From JAFARZ01 sp035651595 (GTDB taxonomy: Bacteria > Actinomycetota > Actinomycetes > Streptosporangiales > Streptosporangiaceae): a DNA stretch of 64,000 bases. Below are positions 24,877 through 33,899 of the stretch, piece by piece; position 1 is the stretch's first letter, and each line of letters starts with the position of its first letter. A program made the translations under genes and the position numbers. Below the pieces are notes generated by a model that did not search any database, had not been told where the DNA came from, and saw only the letters and a program-made list of their open reading frames with translations. Location: assembly GCA_035651595.1 (NCBI GenBank), contig DASRFJ010000106.1, positions 27,211 to 91,210 on the forward strand, written 5' to 3'.

Positions 24877-24992
24877 TCCGCGGCTGGTATCACCCGGAGG
24901 GGCCGGAGAACCTCCCGGCTGCCGTGCGGGCCCTGCTCGATGACGTGTCGGCAGTGCTGGACCAGATGAGGACTGACACGGGCGGATGGTGA
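24382..24992 (+). CDS. Tail assembly chaperone, -1 frameshift product (gpGT-like)
   Basis: Reading 24382-24768 in frame, then slipping -1 and continuing 24768-24992, yields a 203-residue protein. The -1 extension is clearly coding: EPDYFRHLRDFIVRRCG, then GGDIRHAHGVVRGWYHPEGP and NLPAAVRALLDDVSAVLDQM, ending at TGA 24990-24992. The extension alone has no start codon in a sensible place. In lambda-like phages gpG and gpGT are both needed in a fixed ratio. Confidence 0.8.
24762..24768 (+). promoter_or_regulatory. Programmed -1 frameshift site C CCA AAA
   Basis: In the gpG frame the mRNA reads GTC CCA AAA GAG; the heptamer CCCAAAA is in the X XXY YYZ phase, so tRNAs on CCA and AAA can re-pair with CCC and AAA one base back. 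GC-rich sequence follows and may fold as a stimulator. Confidence 0.8.
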
Positions 24993-25046
24993 GCCGGCGG
25001 GCATGCCTCACGGCGATCCGCAACGGCCAGTGAGCAGGTGACCTGA

Positions 25047-25460
25047 GTGAATCTCGGTGAGGCCGCCGCCGCGTTCCGGGCCATCGCGGAACGGGCTGAA
25101 TCGGGCCTGGCGCGGGAGGCATGCGAGGAAGCCGCACGCGACTACCTGGCGGTCCTGCGGATGGTCACGCCGAAGCGCTCCGGGCGGCTGGCGGAGTCGG
25201 AGCGGATCGACTCGGTTACGGGCGGCGGGACGTTCGCCGTCGCCGTCGTGGCCCCGCACACCAGGTACGCGGCGTTCCGGAACTACGGCGGGACGATTAC
25301 CAGGCACAAGCCGGGGTCGCTCGGGACGCCGGCAGTGGGGTTCTTCGGCCATTCAGTGACGCAGGCCGGCTCGCACTACATGGAACGCGCCGAAGGGGCA
25401 GCGGCGGGACCGGTCTCGGCGGCGTGCCGCGCGGTCGCCGGCCGCTACTTCACGCTCTGA
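25047..25460 (+). CDS. HK97 gp10-like minor structural protein
   Basis: 137 residues: FRAIAERAESGLAREACEEAARDYLAVLRMVTPKRSGRLAESERI, strands around GGTFAVAVVAPHTRYAAFRNYGGTI, and a C-terminal helix. The pattern (helical N-term, TPK.SG.L, then YA.F.NYGG) matches HK97 gp10-like neck/tail-completion proteins. GTG start. Its place after the chaperones is slightly unusual, as such genes normally sit before the tube. Confidence 0.65.
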   Translation: MNLGEAAAAFRAIAERAESGLAREACEEAARDYLAVLRMVTPKRSGRLAESERIDSVTGGGTFAVAVVAPHTRYAAFRNYGGTITRHKPGSLGTPAVGFFGHSVTQAGSHYMERAEGAAAGPVSAACRAVAGRYFTL

Positions 25461-25497
25461 CCGGGCTCGTTCTCTCTGCCGCCCCGGGGGGTGACCT

Positions 25498-28400
25498 GTG
25501 GCGATCGAGGAGACCATTGCCGTAGGCGTCTCCGGGCTCGGTGATGTCACCGCCCTGGCCGATGCGCTGGACAAGGCGGCAGCGTCCGCGGCGCGGCTTG
25601 ACGAGGCGGCCGGGAAAGGGTTCAGCTTCTCCGGTGCCGCATCGGGAGCGGGGAAGCTCGCGGACTCCTACGAGGCGGCGTTCGCCCGTATCCAGGCGCA
25701 GTTCGACGCCATGGAAAAGCGGATGGCGTCGATGGGGAAGGCCGCAGGCGGAGACTCCGCGGCGGCCAGCCTCGGCGCGGTCGGGGAGGCGGGAAAGGCC
25801 GCAGCGGCAGGGCTGGATTCGGCTGCCGCGTCCGGGGCGGCGGCCGGGGACGCCCTGAAGTCCGCCGCGGGCGGCGCAGATTCCGCCGCGGCCTCGTTCG
25901 GCGCTGCCGGGGACGCCGCTAAATCGGCGGCTGCGGGGGCGGACGCGGTCGCCGGGTCAGGTGCCGCTGCCGCTGACGGGCTCAAGTCCGCCGGGGCAGG
26001 GGCGGACGCGGCCGCGGGACAGCTCGCGGCGCTGCGTGCCGAGATGACGGCTACGGCGGCGTCGGCGGACGCGACAGCAGCGGCGACAGCGGACGCGAAC
26101 GCGAAGATCGCTCGCGGGCAGCGGCTGAACACGATGGCCGCGCGGGACGCCTCAGCGGAGGCGGTCGCGGCGCAGCGGGCCCAGTCCGCGGCGTCAAGGC
26201 AGGCCGCCGAAGACGCTGCGGCCTCGTCATCGAAACACTCGGCCGTCGTGCTCGGGCTCGCTGCGGCGCTCGGCTACGGCACCGAGAAAGCCGCTCAGCT
26301 CCAGACCTCCGTCACCAAGCTGTACACGTCAGCCGGGGAGTCGCGGGCGAACCTGCCGATGATCTCCCAGGGCATCCTCGCCATGTCCGGGGCCACTGAC
26401 ACGTCGCAGGCGGACCTGGCAGCCGGGGCGTATTTCGCGGAGTCGGCCGGGTTCCACGGCCGGAACGCGCTCGCCGTGACCAGGGCAGCAGCGCAAGGCG
26501 CGAAAGCTGAGGGCGCGAACGTCCCCGATGTCGCGAACGCGCTGACGACGGTGCTGAACGACTACTTCGGCGGGCCGGCGAAAACCCCGCAGCTTCAGCA
26601 GAAGCAGGCCACTCAGGCGATGAATGAGATCATCGCGAGCGTCGGCCAGGGCAAGATGACCTTGCAGGGGCTGTCCACGGCGCTGCCGGTGCTGCTGCCG
26701 ACCGCGAAGACCGCCGGGCTGAAACTGCCGCAGGTGCTCGGCGCCGAGGCGACTATGACCGCCGGGGGCACCACTCCCGAGAACGCGGCGCAGGAAATCC
26801 GGTACACGGTACAGCACCTCCAGAAGCTGTCGAACCCGCAGGCCGCCGAGATGCAGATGCTCGGCATCAACCCTGTCCAGCTCCAGCATGACCTGGGCAG
26901 GCAGGGTCTGACGGGGACGATCGGCGAAGTAGACAACGCGATCCAGAAGCACATGGGGCCGGGCGGCATGGTGCTGCTCGACACCATGAACCAGGCGAAA
27001 CTGGCGACCCAGTCCGCGCGCGAGGAGATCGCGGCGATGCCGCCGTCGATCCGGAAGACCGCCGAGGCGTACCTGTCCGGCAGCATCAACGCGAAGGCGT
27101 TCAACCAGGCTGTCCGGCAAGGCCCGGAGTCGGCCAGGGACGCGAACCTGCTCAAGCAGTTCGAATCCACGGCGTCATCGGCGCTCGGGTTCTCCCAGCT
27201 CGTCAAGTCGGGGCAGGGCAACCAGCAGACTGTCGCCGCCGCCCTGGCCACCTTGATGGGCGGCCAGCCCGGCATGCAGGTCGCCGAGCAGGTCGGCGGC
27301 GCGGACCACCTGAAGACGTTCGGCGACAACGTCAGGACGATCGGCGACACAGCCGCGCACACCGGGGACAACATACGGGGCTGGAACGACATCCAGGGCC
27401 AGCTGAATTTCAAGCTCGGGTCGTTCGTCCACACCGCTGAGGCGGTCGCGACCGAGGCCGGGCAGATGGTGCTCCCGGACCTGACGAAAGTGCTCGGCGT
27501 GGCGTCCGGCGCCGGCCAGTTCCTGGCGTCCCACCCTGCGGTGACGCAGCCGCTGATGGCCGGCGGCGGGATCCTGGCGGCAGGGTACGCGCTCCAGAAA
27601 GTCCGGCAGCCGGTCACGGCAGCACTCCAGGGTGCCGGGAAGATCGGCGAGGCGCTGCACATCCCTGGCCTGGACAAGCTGGCGAATATCGGGAAAGACA
27701 CGGGACTGGCGGGCGCCGCCACCGGGCTCACCGGGGCGGCCACGTCACTGGACGGGGCGGCGGCCAGCCTGGAAGGCGCGGCGGCCAGCCTGAAGGGCGG
27801 CAGCCTGGCGGGTGCCGCGGAAGGCGGCGGCCTTCCCGGGGCTGCCGCGACGGGGGAACGCGCAGCCGGGTCGGCGGCGGAGAAAGACGCTGCCCTCGCG
27901 GGTGAGGAGGCGGCCGGCGGGTCTTTCCTGAGCAAGTTCCTGGGCGGGGCGAAATCCGCTGCGGGAGGTCTCGGTGAGGTCGCCAGCCGCATGGTGATGC
28001 CGCTCGCGGTCGCGGCGACCGTGAAGCAGGTCGGTGACCAGCTCGCCCCGGCGGGCAGCAACGCCGGCAAGATCACGAGCATCACTCAGCATTCCAGCCT
28101 CGCCGGGCCGTCCGGGTCGCTCGACATCGGCGGATGGTTCGGGCTGCTCGCCCAGCACATGCCGGACCTGTTCGGCAGCGGCGGCAGGCCGCAGACGGCG
28201 TCGCTGGCCGGAGGCGGCCGGTACGCTGCCCTGTCCGGCGACTACCGGCAGTCGGTCCCGGCCCCCTACGCCGCCCCCCGGGCGGCACCAGCGCCGCTGC
28301 CGGCCGAGTCGCAGATGCCGCACCTGTACGCCGCCGCGGGCCACCCCGGCACGATGACCGGCGGCCCCCCGGTCAAGATCCCCGCCCCGGACCTCAGCGC

Positions 28401-30168
28401 GGTCGAAGGTGCCACCGCCAAGGCCAAGAACGCCTTGAACACGCTGGGAAACATCCAGGTCAAGCCCGTCAAGGTGCCTGCCCCGGACACTTCGGCCGTC
28501 GATTCGGCGTCCGCTAAGGTCAAGGGCGCGATGACGGCGCTGTCTTCCATGCACATCAACCCGCTGCGGATGCCGGCCGCCGACCTGTCCGCCCTGGACC
28601 AGGCGAAAGCGAAAACCGCGTCGGACATGAACGGGATCACCGGCACCATGGCGGCAGCAGCCGGCCCGGCCCGCGCCGCGGGTGCAGCGGTGGCGGCGGG
28701 GATGGCCGGCGGGATCAGCGCCGGGACAGGAGCGGCGGTAGCGGCAGCGCACCAGCTCGCCGCCGAGGTCGAGAGCGCCCTCAACGTCTCCCTCCAGGTG
28801 CACAGCCCGTCGAAAGTGTCCGAGCACAGCGGCGAGGAGTTCAGCGCCGGCCTGGCTTCCGGCATAGACAAGGGAAAAACCAAGGCGAAGAAGTCCGCCG
28901 CCGGCCTGTCCGCTTCCACCGTGAACTCGCTGGTCACCGGGCTCCAGGGCGGCCAGTCCGCGGTCGATGCCGCGATGGCGGCGCTCGGCTCCCCCGCCAA
29001 GCCCCAGGACATCACCACCATCGAGGCGACCGTCGCGAAACTGAAATCCGATCTGGCGGCGGGACTGAAGAAGGGCGATGTCTCCAAATCCGAGGACAGC
29101 GCCCTGACGACGATGCTGGACCGGGACAACCAGAAGCTCCAGCGGCTCGCGGCGCAGCGCACGAAACTGGAAACCGAGATCGCCTCCGCCCAGCAGCTCG
29201 GCCAGTCCGCGATCAGCGAGGCGTCCATCCTGAACGCCGGGCAGGCCGCCCCCGCTGAGTCGATCACCGCGCAGGCCAGCAGCCAGACGGTGCAGGGCAT
29301 GCAGTACCAGGCGCAGCAGCAGCAGCAGTTCGCGAGCCAGCTGGCCCAGCTGCAGAAGCAGGGCCTCAACGCCCAGTCCATCTCGCAACTCGCGCAGGGC
29401 GGCGCGGCGGCCGGCCTGCCGGTCACCGAGGGCCTCGTCGGGGACAAGTCCGCGATCTCCCAGATCAACCAGTCCGAGAAGCAGATCATGGCGGCTGCCG
29501 GGAGCATCGGGAACACGGGTGCCCCGGCCATGTACCAGGCAGGGCAGCAAGTCGCCTCCCAGCTCGGCAAGGGCCTCCAAGGCCAGCTCAAGGCGGTTGA
29601 CAACCAGATGAAGTCCGTCGCCCACGGCATGGTGAGCGCCGTCGAGGCGGGACTGAACGGCAAGGGCCTCAAGGCGGCGATGGCGGCGGACGGGGCCTCG
29701 GCCGGGCAGGGGTTCGCCAGCGGGCTCCAGTCGGAGATCCCCGCCGCGTCGGCGGCCGGGGCGGCGCTCGCGCAGGCTGCGGAAGCAGCGGCGAAAGCGC
29801 AGCTCCAGTCCCATTCCCCGTCGCTGGTGTTCCGGCGCGTCGGGTTCACCGTGCCGGAGGGGTTCGCGCAGGGCATAGGCGACGGTGCCGGGCCGGTGTC
29901 GGCCGCCGCCGGGCGGATGGCGTCCGGTGCGGCAGCGCATGCGGGGATGATGCACCCGTACGGCGGCGGCGGCGGCGGAACACCCAGCGTGGGCGGGTTC
30001 TCCGGTGGGGGCGGCGGTACCCAGGTGGTCCACCACCACTACAACATAACGGTACAGGGCAGTGTCACCACTGAGCGTGACCTGTTCAACGCCATGCAGG
30101 ACAGGCAGCTGGAACGGTCCGCGAATAACTACCGGGGCGGCTGGAACCTGCCGTACAAGGGGGCGTGA
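25498..30168 (+). CDS. Tape measure protein
   Basis: 1556 residues, Ala-rich and mostly helical. An N-terminal coiled region with AADG/AAAGAD-type repeats, then a TP901-like tape measure core (KLYTSAGESRANLPMISQGILAMSG, then LAAGAYFAESAGFHG and VANALTTVLNDYFGG), hydrophobic segments near residues 680-700, three 32-residue repeats, and two HSPS motifs (QVHSPSKVSEHSGEEFSAGLASGI; QSHSPSLVFRRVGFTVPEGF) usual in tape measures. It ends with VQGSVTTERDLFNAMQ. The length sets tail length, roughly 0.23 micrometre by the usual 1.5 angstrom per residue rule. No lysozyme domain seen. Confidence 0.92.
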   Translation: MAIEETIAVGVSGLGDVTALADALDKAAASAARLDEAAGKGFSFSGAASGAGKLADSYEAAFARIQAQFDAMEKRMASMGKAAGGDSAAASLGAVGEAGKAAAAGLDSAAASGAAAGDALKSAAGGADSAAASFGAAGDAAKSAAAGADAVAGSGAAAADGLKSAGAGADAAAGQLAALRAEMTATAASADATAAATADANAKIARGQRLNTMAARDASAEAVAAQRAQSAASRQAAEDAAASSSKHSAVVLGLAAALGYGTEKAAQLQTSVTKLYTSAGESRANLPMISQGILAMSGATDTSQADLAAGAYFAESAGFHGRNALAVTRAAAQGAKAEGANVPDVANALTTVLNDYFGGPAKTPQLQQKQATQAMNEIIASVGQGKMTLQGLSTALPVLLPTAKTAGLKLPQVLGAEATMTAGGTTPENAAQEIRYTVQHLQKLSNPQAAEMQMLGINPVQLQHDLGRQGLTGTIGEVDNAIQKHMGPGGMVLLDTMNQAKLATQSAREEIAAMPPSIRKTAEAYLSGSINAKAFNQAVRQGPESARDANLLKQFESTASSALGFSQLVKSGQGNQQTVAAALATLMGGQPGMQVAEQVGGADHLKTFGDNVRTIGDTAAHTGDNIRGWNDIQGQLNFKLGSFVHTAEAVATEAGQMVLPDLTKVLGVASGAGQFLASHPAVTQPLMAGGGILAAGYALQKVRQPVTAALQGAGKIGEALHIPGLDKLANIGKDTGLAGAATGLTGAATSLDGAAASLEGAAASLKGGSLAGAAEGGGLPGAAATGERAAGSAAEKDAALAGEEAAGGSFLSKFLGGAKSAAGGLGEVASRMVMPLAVAATVKQVGDQLAPAGSNAGKITSITQHSSLAGPSGSLDIGGWFGLLAQHMPDLFGSGGRPQTASLAGGGRYAALSGDYRQSVPAPYAAPRAAPAPLPAESQMPHLYAAAGHPGTMTGGPPVKIPAPDLSAVEGATAKAKNALNTLGNIQVKPVKVPAPDTSAVDSASAKVKGAMTALSSMHINPLRMPAADLSALDQAKAKTASDMNGITGTMAAAAGPARAAGAAVAAGMAGGISAGTGAAVAAAHQLAAEVESALNVSLQVHSPSKVSEHSGEEFSAGLASGIDKGKTKAKKSAAGLSASTVNSLVTGLQGGQSAVDAAMAALGSPAKPQDITTIEATVAKLKSDLAAGLKKGDVSKSEDSALTTMLDRDNQKLQRLAAQRTKLETEIASAQQLGQSAISEASILNAGQAAPAESITAQASSQTVQGMQYQAQQQQQFASQLAQLQKQGLNAQSISQLAQGGAAAGLPVTEGLVGDKSAISQINQSEKQIMAAAGSIGNTGAPAMYQAGQQVASQLGKGLQGQLKAVDNQMKSVAHGMVSAVEAGLNGKGLKAAMAADGASAGQGFASGLQSEIPAASAAGAALAQAAEAAAKAQLQSHSPSLVFRRVGFTVPEGFAQGIGDGAGPVSAAAGRMASGAAAHAGMMHPYGGGGGGTPSVGGFSGGGGGTQVVHHHYNITVQGSVTTERDLFNAMQDRQLERSANNYRGGWNLPYKGA
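28375..28662 (+). repeat. Three 96-bp repeats in the tape measure gene
   Basis: Units beginning at 28375, 28471 and 28567 encode 32-residue segments of the form (V/L)(K/R)(I/V/M)PA(P/A)D(L/T)SA(V/L)(E/D).A.AK.K.A(L/M)...L..I. Exact 96-bp spacing implies in-frame duplication that lengthens the tail in steps. Confidence 0.75.
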
Positions 30169-30172
30169 CCAG

Positions 30173-33022
30173 GTGTCCTTGTCATACACGCAGATCACCG
30201 GCACGTTCGAGGACGGTTCCGGGAACCCGCTCAGCGGCACGGCCGAGTTCAGCATCAACACCACCCTGTACGCGTCGGGCGTCCCGCTGCTCCAGCCCAG
30301 CGTGCCCGTCCAGGCGCAGATCATCGCCGGCAGCCTGAAGAACGCCGAGGGCGGCACCCTCCAGCTCCTCGACCTGGCCAGCACCGGCATCGCCTTCGCC
30401 GGCCAGACCGGCTTCTGGTTCTGGACAGTCTCAGTGACGATCGGCGGCGAGGTGCTGCCGCCGTGGAGCTTCTTCCTGGAACACTCCGGGACCGCCGTGG
30501 ACCTGTACTCGCTCGCCAACACGTCAGCGGGAGGCGGTGGCGGGATCACGCCGCCAGCGGGGGACATCGGCGGCAGCACGTCAGCTCCCACGGTGGTGTC
30601 CACGCACCTTTCCGCGCCGCTGCCGACGGCGCAGGGCGGCACCGGGCAGAACGCCGCGAACAGCGCCGCGCTGCTGGCCGCGCTCGGCGCGCTCCAGGCC
30701 GCCGGCAACCTGTCAGATGTCGCTAACGCGGCTACAGCCAGGACGAACCTCGGGCTGGGCTCCGCGGCCACGCAGCCGTCCTCGGCGTTCGACGCGTCAG
30801 GTGCCGCGGTCACGGCGCAAGGCAATGCCGAGGCGTACGCGGACACGAGCAAGCTGGCCAAAGCCGCGAACCTGTCCGACCTGGCGAACGCGGCGACCGC
30901 GCGTACTAACCTGGGGCTCGGTTCCGCCGCCACGCAGGATACGTCCGCGTTCGACGCGGCTGGTTCGGCAGTCACGGCGCAAGGGAACGCGGAAGCATAC
31001 TCGTCTCCCACCACGACCCTGGGCGACACCATCTACGGCGGGCCGTCCGGCGTGCCGGCCCGGCTCCCGGGGAACACGGCCGCGACCAGGAAGTTCTGGC
31101 GCCAGCAGGGCACCGGGACGGCGTCGGCCGCCCCCGCGTGGGACACCCTCACCCAGGCCGATATCACCGCGGCTTACCCGTGGCAGTTCCTGCCGGAGAG
31201 CTACGGCGCGAAACGGGACGGCGCGTTCCTGTACGACGCCGCGATGACGAACGGGTCGGCGGTGCTGACCGCGGCGGGGCTTCCCGCTCCGTCCGCGCCG
31301 TCCGTGTCGAACTCCGGCACCGGGGGTACCGTCCTGGCGGGCACGTACCAGGTCATCGTCACCTACGTGAACCAGTACGGGGAGACGCTGGGCAGCACGG
31401 CGAGCAGCACGGCAACCAGCGGCACCACGTCATCGATCACGGTCACGTCGCCGCTGCCGTGGACGAACGCCACCGGCTATTACGTGTACTGCACCCAGGC
31501 CGGCGGTTCCTCCTTCACCCGGCAGCAGGTCCTGGGCAACCCGACGCCGCTGCGCAGCAGTTTCGCGATCACCGCGCCGCCGGCGAGCAGCGGTGCCGCG
31601 CCGCCCGGCTCAAACACTTCGGGTTCGGCGCCGTTCACCAGCGGCGATGTCGGCAAGCACATCATCGTCCCCTCGGCGGGCGGGTTCCTCAACGTGCCGC
31701 TCGTCACCACCATCGCCAGCTTCCAGTCAGCCAGCCAGGTCACCCTCGCGGCGAACGCTACCCGCACGGTCAACGGGCAGGGCGCGGTATACGGCACCGA
31801 TGACACCAGCGCGGTCCAGCAGGCCGTCAATGCCGCCGTCTCCTACGCACGGCTGAGCGAGCAGGCCGCCGCGGAGGTGCTGTTCTCCGCCGGGATCTAC
31901 GTAATCGCCGGGGCGCCGGGCGGCACCTACCAGTCCGCGCAGATCCAGATCCCATACGTCAACCCGTACACCGGTCCGAAAGTTGACCTGAAGCTCACGG
32001 GCCCGCAGCAGGCCGGCGGCCCTGTGCACTGGTCCCAGCCCAATCCGCCCGCGGCGGGGGCCACGCTGGCGAGCGTCTATTACAACGACTCCTCCAGCGG
32101 CGGCGGGCCGCCGCCGAACGTGGTGATCGGCGGCCCGGTGCAGGGCGGCGGCCTGTTCTTCGGCGGCAACAACGGCCTGTTCAGCAACATGCGGGTGATC
32201 GCGGACGGAATCAACGTGCTCGTGGCTTACCGGCCATGTGTCGCCGGCCTGGACCTGTACGGCTGCGCCCAAGCCGACATACGGTCATTCGCCTACTACT
32301 GCATGGCCGCCACGGGCACCGCAGCCGGCGGCTGGCCGCCTTACGAGTCTGACGGCGGCAACCCGTCCGCGTGGGGAACTTTCGGCTACCGCAGCCCCGC
32401 GACCGGCAACAACGACCAGAACGACCTTGACCGGGGAACCTTTATCGGCCCCTACCACGGCATTATCATCTCCGACCACTTCTCCGGCGGCTCTGTCAAG
32501 AGCATCTTCTGCAACGACGGGGTCCTCGTGTCGGCTGTGAGCCAAGCACACCACTGCCAGATTGCGTCACTGTCTTTCGAGACCGGGCAGGACGCGGTGC
32601 GGGTCGACTCCAGCGGGCAGACGTGCGCACTGTTCATCGGTTCGCTGCATGTCGAGTCGCTGTTCGGGTTCTTCATCAACGATTCCGGGAACCTGCTGTT
32701 CGGCGAGATCCGCGCCGAGGACCAGGGCACTACCGGGGTCATCGCCAACGGCAAGAACGGCGCGGCGAACGTGTGCCTGGTCTGGGATTTCCAGCCGCTC
32801 GGCGCGGTCGCTTCCCCGCCTGCGGTCCCCGCCTCCGGCACCCCCTACGTCAACCAGTTCTGGCGGGACGCGACCGTCATCGTGACCGGCGGGACCGTCT
32901 CGGCCATTTCCGTGGACGGCAGGACGACCGGGCTCACGTCAGGCCCTGTGCCTGTCCGCAACGGCGGGACGATCACCCTCACCTACTCGGTGGCGCCTAC
33001 CTGGGCCTGGGACCTGAGCTAG
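30173..33022 (+). CDS. Tail fibre protein with pectate-lyase-like beta-helix
   Basis: 949 residues from GTG 30173. The N-terminal domain (YTQITGTFEDGSGNPLSGTAEFSI, WSFFLEHSGTAVDLYSLA) attaches to the tail; two 54-residue repeats carry the classic fibre motif LSD(V/L)ANAATARTNLGLGSAAT. After a Fn3-like insert (AGTYQVIVTYVNQYGETLGS) comes a GTDDTSAVQQAVNAA motif that opens a right-handed beta-helix typical of depolymerase tailspikes. Likely receptor-binding, possibly degrading a surface polysaccharide. Confidence 0.75.
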   Translation: MSLSYTQITGTFEDGSGNPLSGTAEFSINTTLYASGVPLLQPSVPVQAQIIAGSLKNAEGGTLQLLDLASTGIAFAGQTGFWFWTVSVTIGGEVLPPWSFFLEHSGTAVDLYSLANTSAGGGGGITPPAGDIGGSTSAPTVVSTHLSAPLPTAQGGTGQNAANSAALLAALGALQAAGNLSDVANAATARTNLGLGSAATQPSSAFDASGAAVTAQGNAEAYADTSKLAKAANLSDLANAATARTNLGLGSAATQDTSAFDAAGSAVTAQGNAEAYSSPTTTLGDTIYGGPSGVPARLPGNTAATRKFWRQQGTGTASAAPAWDTLTQADITAAYPWQFLPESYGAKRDGAFLYDAAMTNGSAVLTAAGLPAPSAPSVSNSGTGGTVLAGTYQVIVTYVNQYGETLGSTASSTATSGTTSSITVTSPLPWTNATGYYVYCTQAGGSSFTRQQVLGNPTPLRSSFAITAPPASSGAAPPGSNTSGSAPFTSGDVGKHIIVPSAGGFLNVPLVTTIASFQSASQVTLAANATRTVNGQGAVYGTDDTSAVQQAVNAAVSYARLSEQAAAEVLFSAGIYVIAGAPGGTYQSAQIQIPYVNPYTGPKVDLKLTGPQQAGGPVHWSQPNPPAAGATLASVYYNDSSSGGGPPPNVVIGGPVQGGGLFFGGNNGLFSNMRVIADGINVLVAYRPCVAGLDLYGCAQADIRSFAYYCMAATGTAAGGWPPYESDGGNPSAWGTFGYRSPATGNNDQNDLDRGTFIGPYHGIIISDHFSGGSVKSIFCNDGVLVSAVSQAHHCQIASLSFETGQDAVRVDSSGQTCALFIGSLHVESLFGFFINDSGNLLFGEIRAEDQGTTGVIANGKNGAANVCLVWDFQPLGAVASPPAVPASGTPYVNQFWRDATVIVTGGTVSAISVDGRTTGLTSGPVPVRNGGTITLTYSVAPTWAWDLS
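30707..31000 (+). repeat. Two 162-bp fibre repeats
   Basis: The second unit begins at 30869, exactly 162 bp (54 residues) after the first, and matches it over 44 residues (NLSDxANAATARTNLGLG...SAFDA.G.AVTAQGNAEAY). Repeat number could change by recombination and alter fibre length. Confidence 0.75.
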
Positions 33023-33036
33023 CGGGCGGACTGAGC

Positions 33037-33071
33037 GCCCTCCTCGTATCTCGCTGCCACGCTAGGAGGGC
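33037..33071 (+). promoter_or_regulatory. Inverted repeat covering a second Shine-Dalgarno
   Basis: GCCCTCCT (33037-33044) pairs with AGGAGGGC (33064-33071). The 3' arm is the SD of the gene starting at GTG 33078. A 19-nt loop separates the arms. Confidence 0.5.
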
Positions 33072-33077
33072 TGCCCC

Positions 33078-33683
33078 GTGCCGTTCAGCACCGCCGCCGC
33101 GGACTACGAGCTTGACCAGGAAGGCGCGAACCATTCCCTGTTCGCCAGCCTGCACAGCGCCTACTCGGCCACCGGGGCGAACGAGCTGTCCGGCGGGTCG
33201 CCGGCCTACGCCCGGCAGGCAGTCACCTGGTCGGCCGCGGCGAGCAACAGCAAGGCGCTGAGCAACTCCCCGACGCTGAACGTGCCCGCGGGCTCGTCGG
33301 TGGCGTTCATCGGCCTGTGGGACGCGGTCAGCGGAGGCTCGTTCCGGGGCATGTACCCGAACAGTGCCGGGGCGATCGCGTACGGGTTCAGCGCGCCCTC
33401 CTCGACCAGCATCCTGCTCGCCCCCGGCTCGGCTTACGCGGCGAACCAGACGGTGGTCGTGTTCCCTGTCGCCGGGTCCGCGCTCCCGAGCGGCCTCACA
33501 GCCGGCACCATCTATTACGTCAAATCCCCGTCCGGGGACTCGTTCCAGCTCTCGGCCACCTCTGGTGGCAGCGCGATCACTTTGTCGGCGGACGGTGCCG
33601 GCGTGATTCAAGCAGTGTCTGTCGAAGCGTTCGTGTCTCAAGGGACGTTCCAGGTGAGCAGCGGCTCGCTGGCGATCATCTAG
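33078..33683 (+). CDS. Minor tail protein, beta-sandwich type
   Basis: 201 residues: ANHSLFASLHSAYSATGANELSGGSPAYARQAVTWS, SNSPTLNVPAGSSVAFIGLWDA, LTAGTIYYVKSPSGDSFQLSATSGGSAITL. The last element is a known phage-tail beta repeat type. Such proteins follow fibre genes in many actinobacteriophages and are annotated as minor tail proteins. GTG start. Confidence 0.65.
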   Translation: MPFSTAAADYELDQEGANHSLFASLHSAYSATGANELSGGSPAYARQAVTWSAAASNSKALSNSPTLNVPAGSSVAFIGLWDAVSGGSFRGMYPNSAGAIAYGFSAPSSTSILLAPGSAYAANQTVVVFPVAGSALPSGLTAGTIYYVKSPSGDSFQLSATSGGSAITLSADGAGVIQAVSVEAFVSQGTFQVSSGSLAII

Positions 33684-33858
33684 CGCGCCGGTCACGCGGC
33701 CAGCTCGCGCAGGTGAGCCAGCCTGAGCCGAAGCACAGGAATTCCTCCGCCGCGACCTCATGCCGGGCGAGCCCCGGCCAGAGCGATGGCACCGCGATGA
33801 GCCCGCCGACGGCGAGGGCGGCCAGGGCCACCAGGGCAGCCGAGCGCCAGATGTTCAC
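33676..33858 (-). CDS. Small membrane peptide, minus strand
   Basis: 60 residues from ATG 33858: a single hydrophobic helix (SAALVALAALAVGGLIAVPSLW) followed by a soluble segment with two cysteines. It occupies the 216-bp gap between two rightward tail genes, touching the end of the first. Only composition and position support it. Confidence 0.4.
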   Translation of the reverse strand: MNIWRSAALVALAALAVGGLIAVPSLWPGLARHEVAAEEFLCFGSGWLTCASWPRDRRAR

Positions 33859-33899
33859 GCCAGCGACAGTACCGCTCCCTGGCCGGAGGGGGGCACCCG

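Noticed and set aside
27745..31032. Very long minus-strand frame (1095 codons) opposite the tape measure and fibre genes
   Set aside because: Spans two clearly coding plus-strand genes and has shadow composition without any motif.
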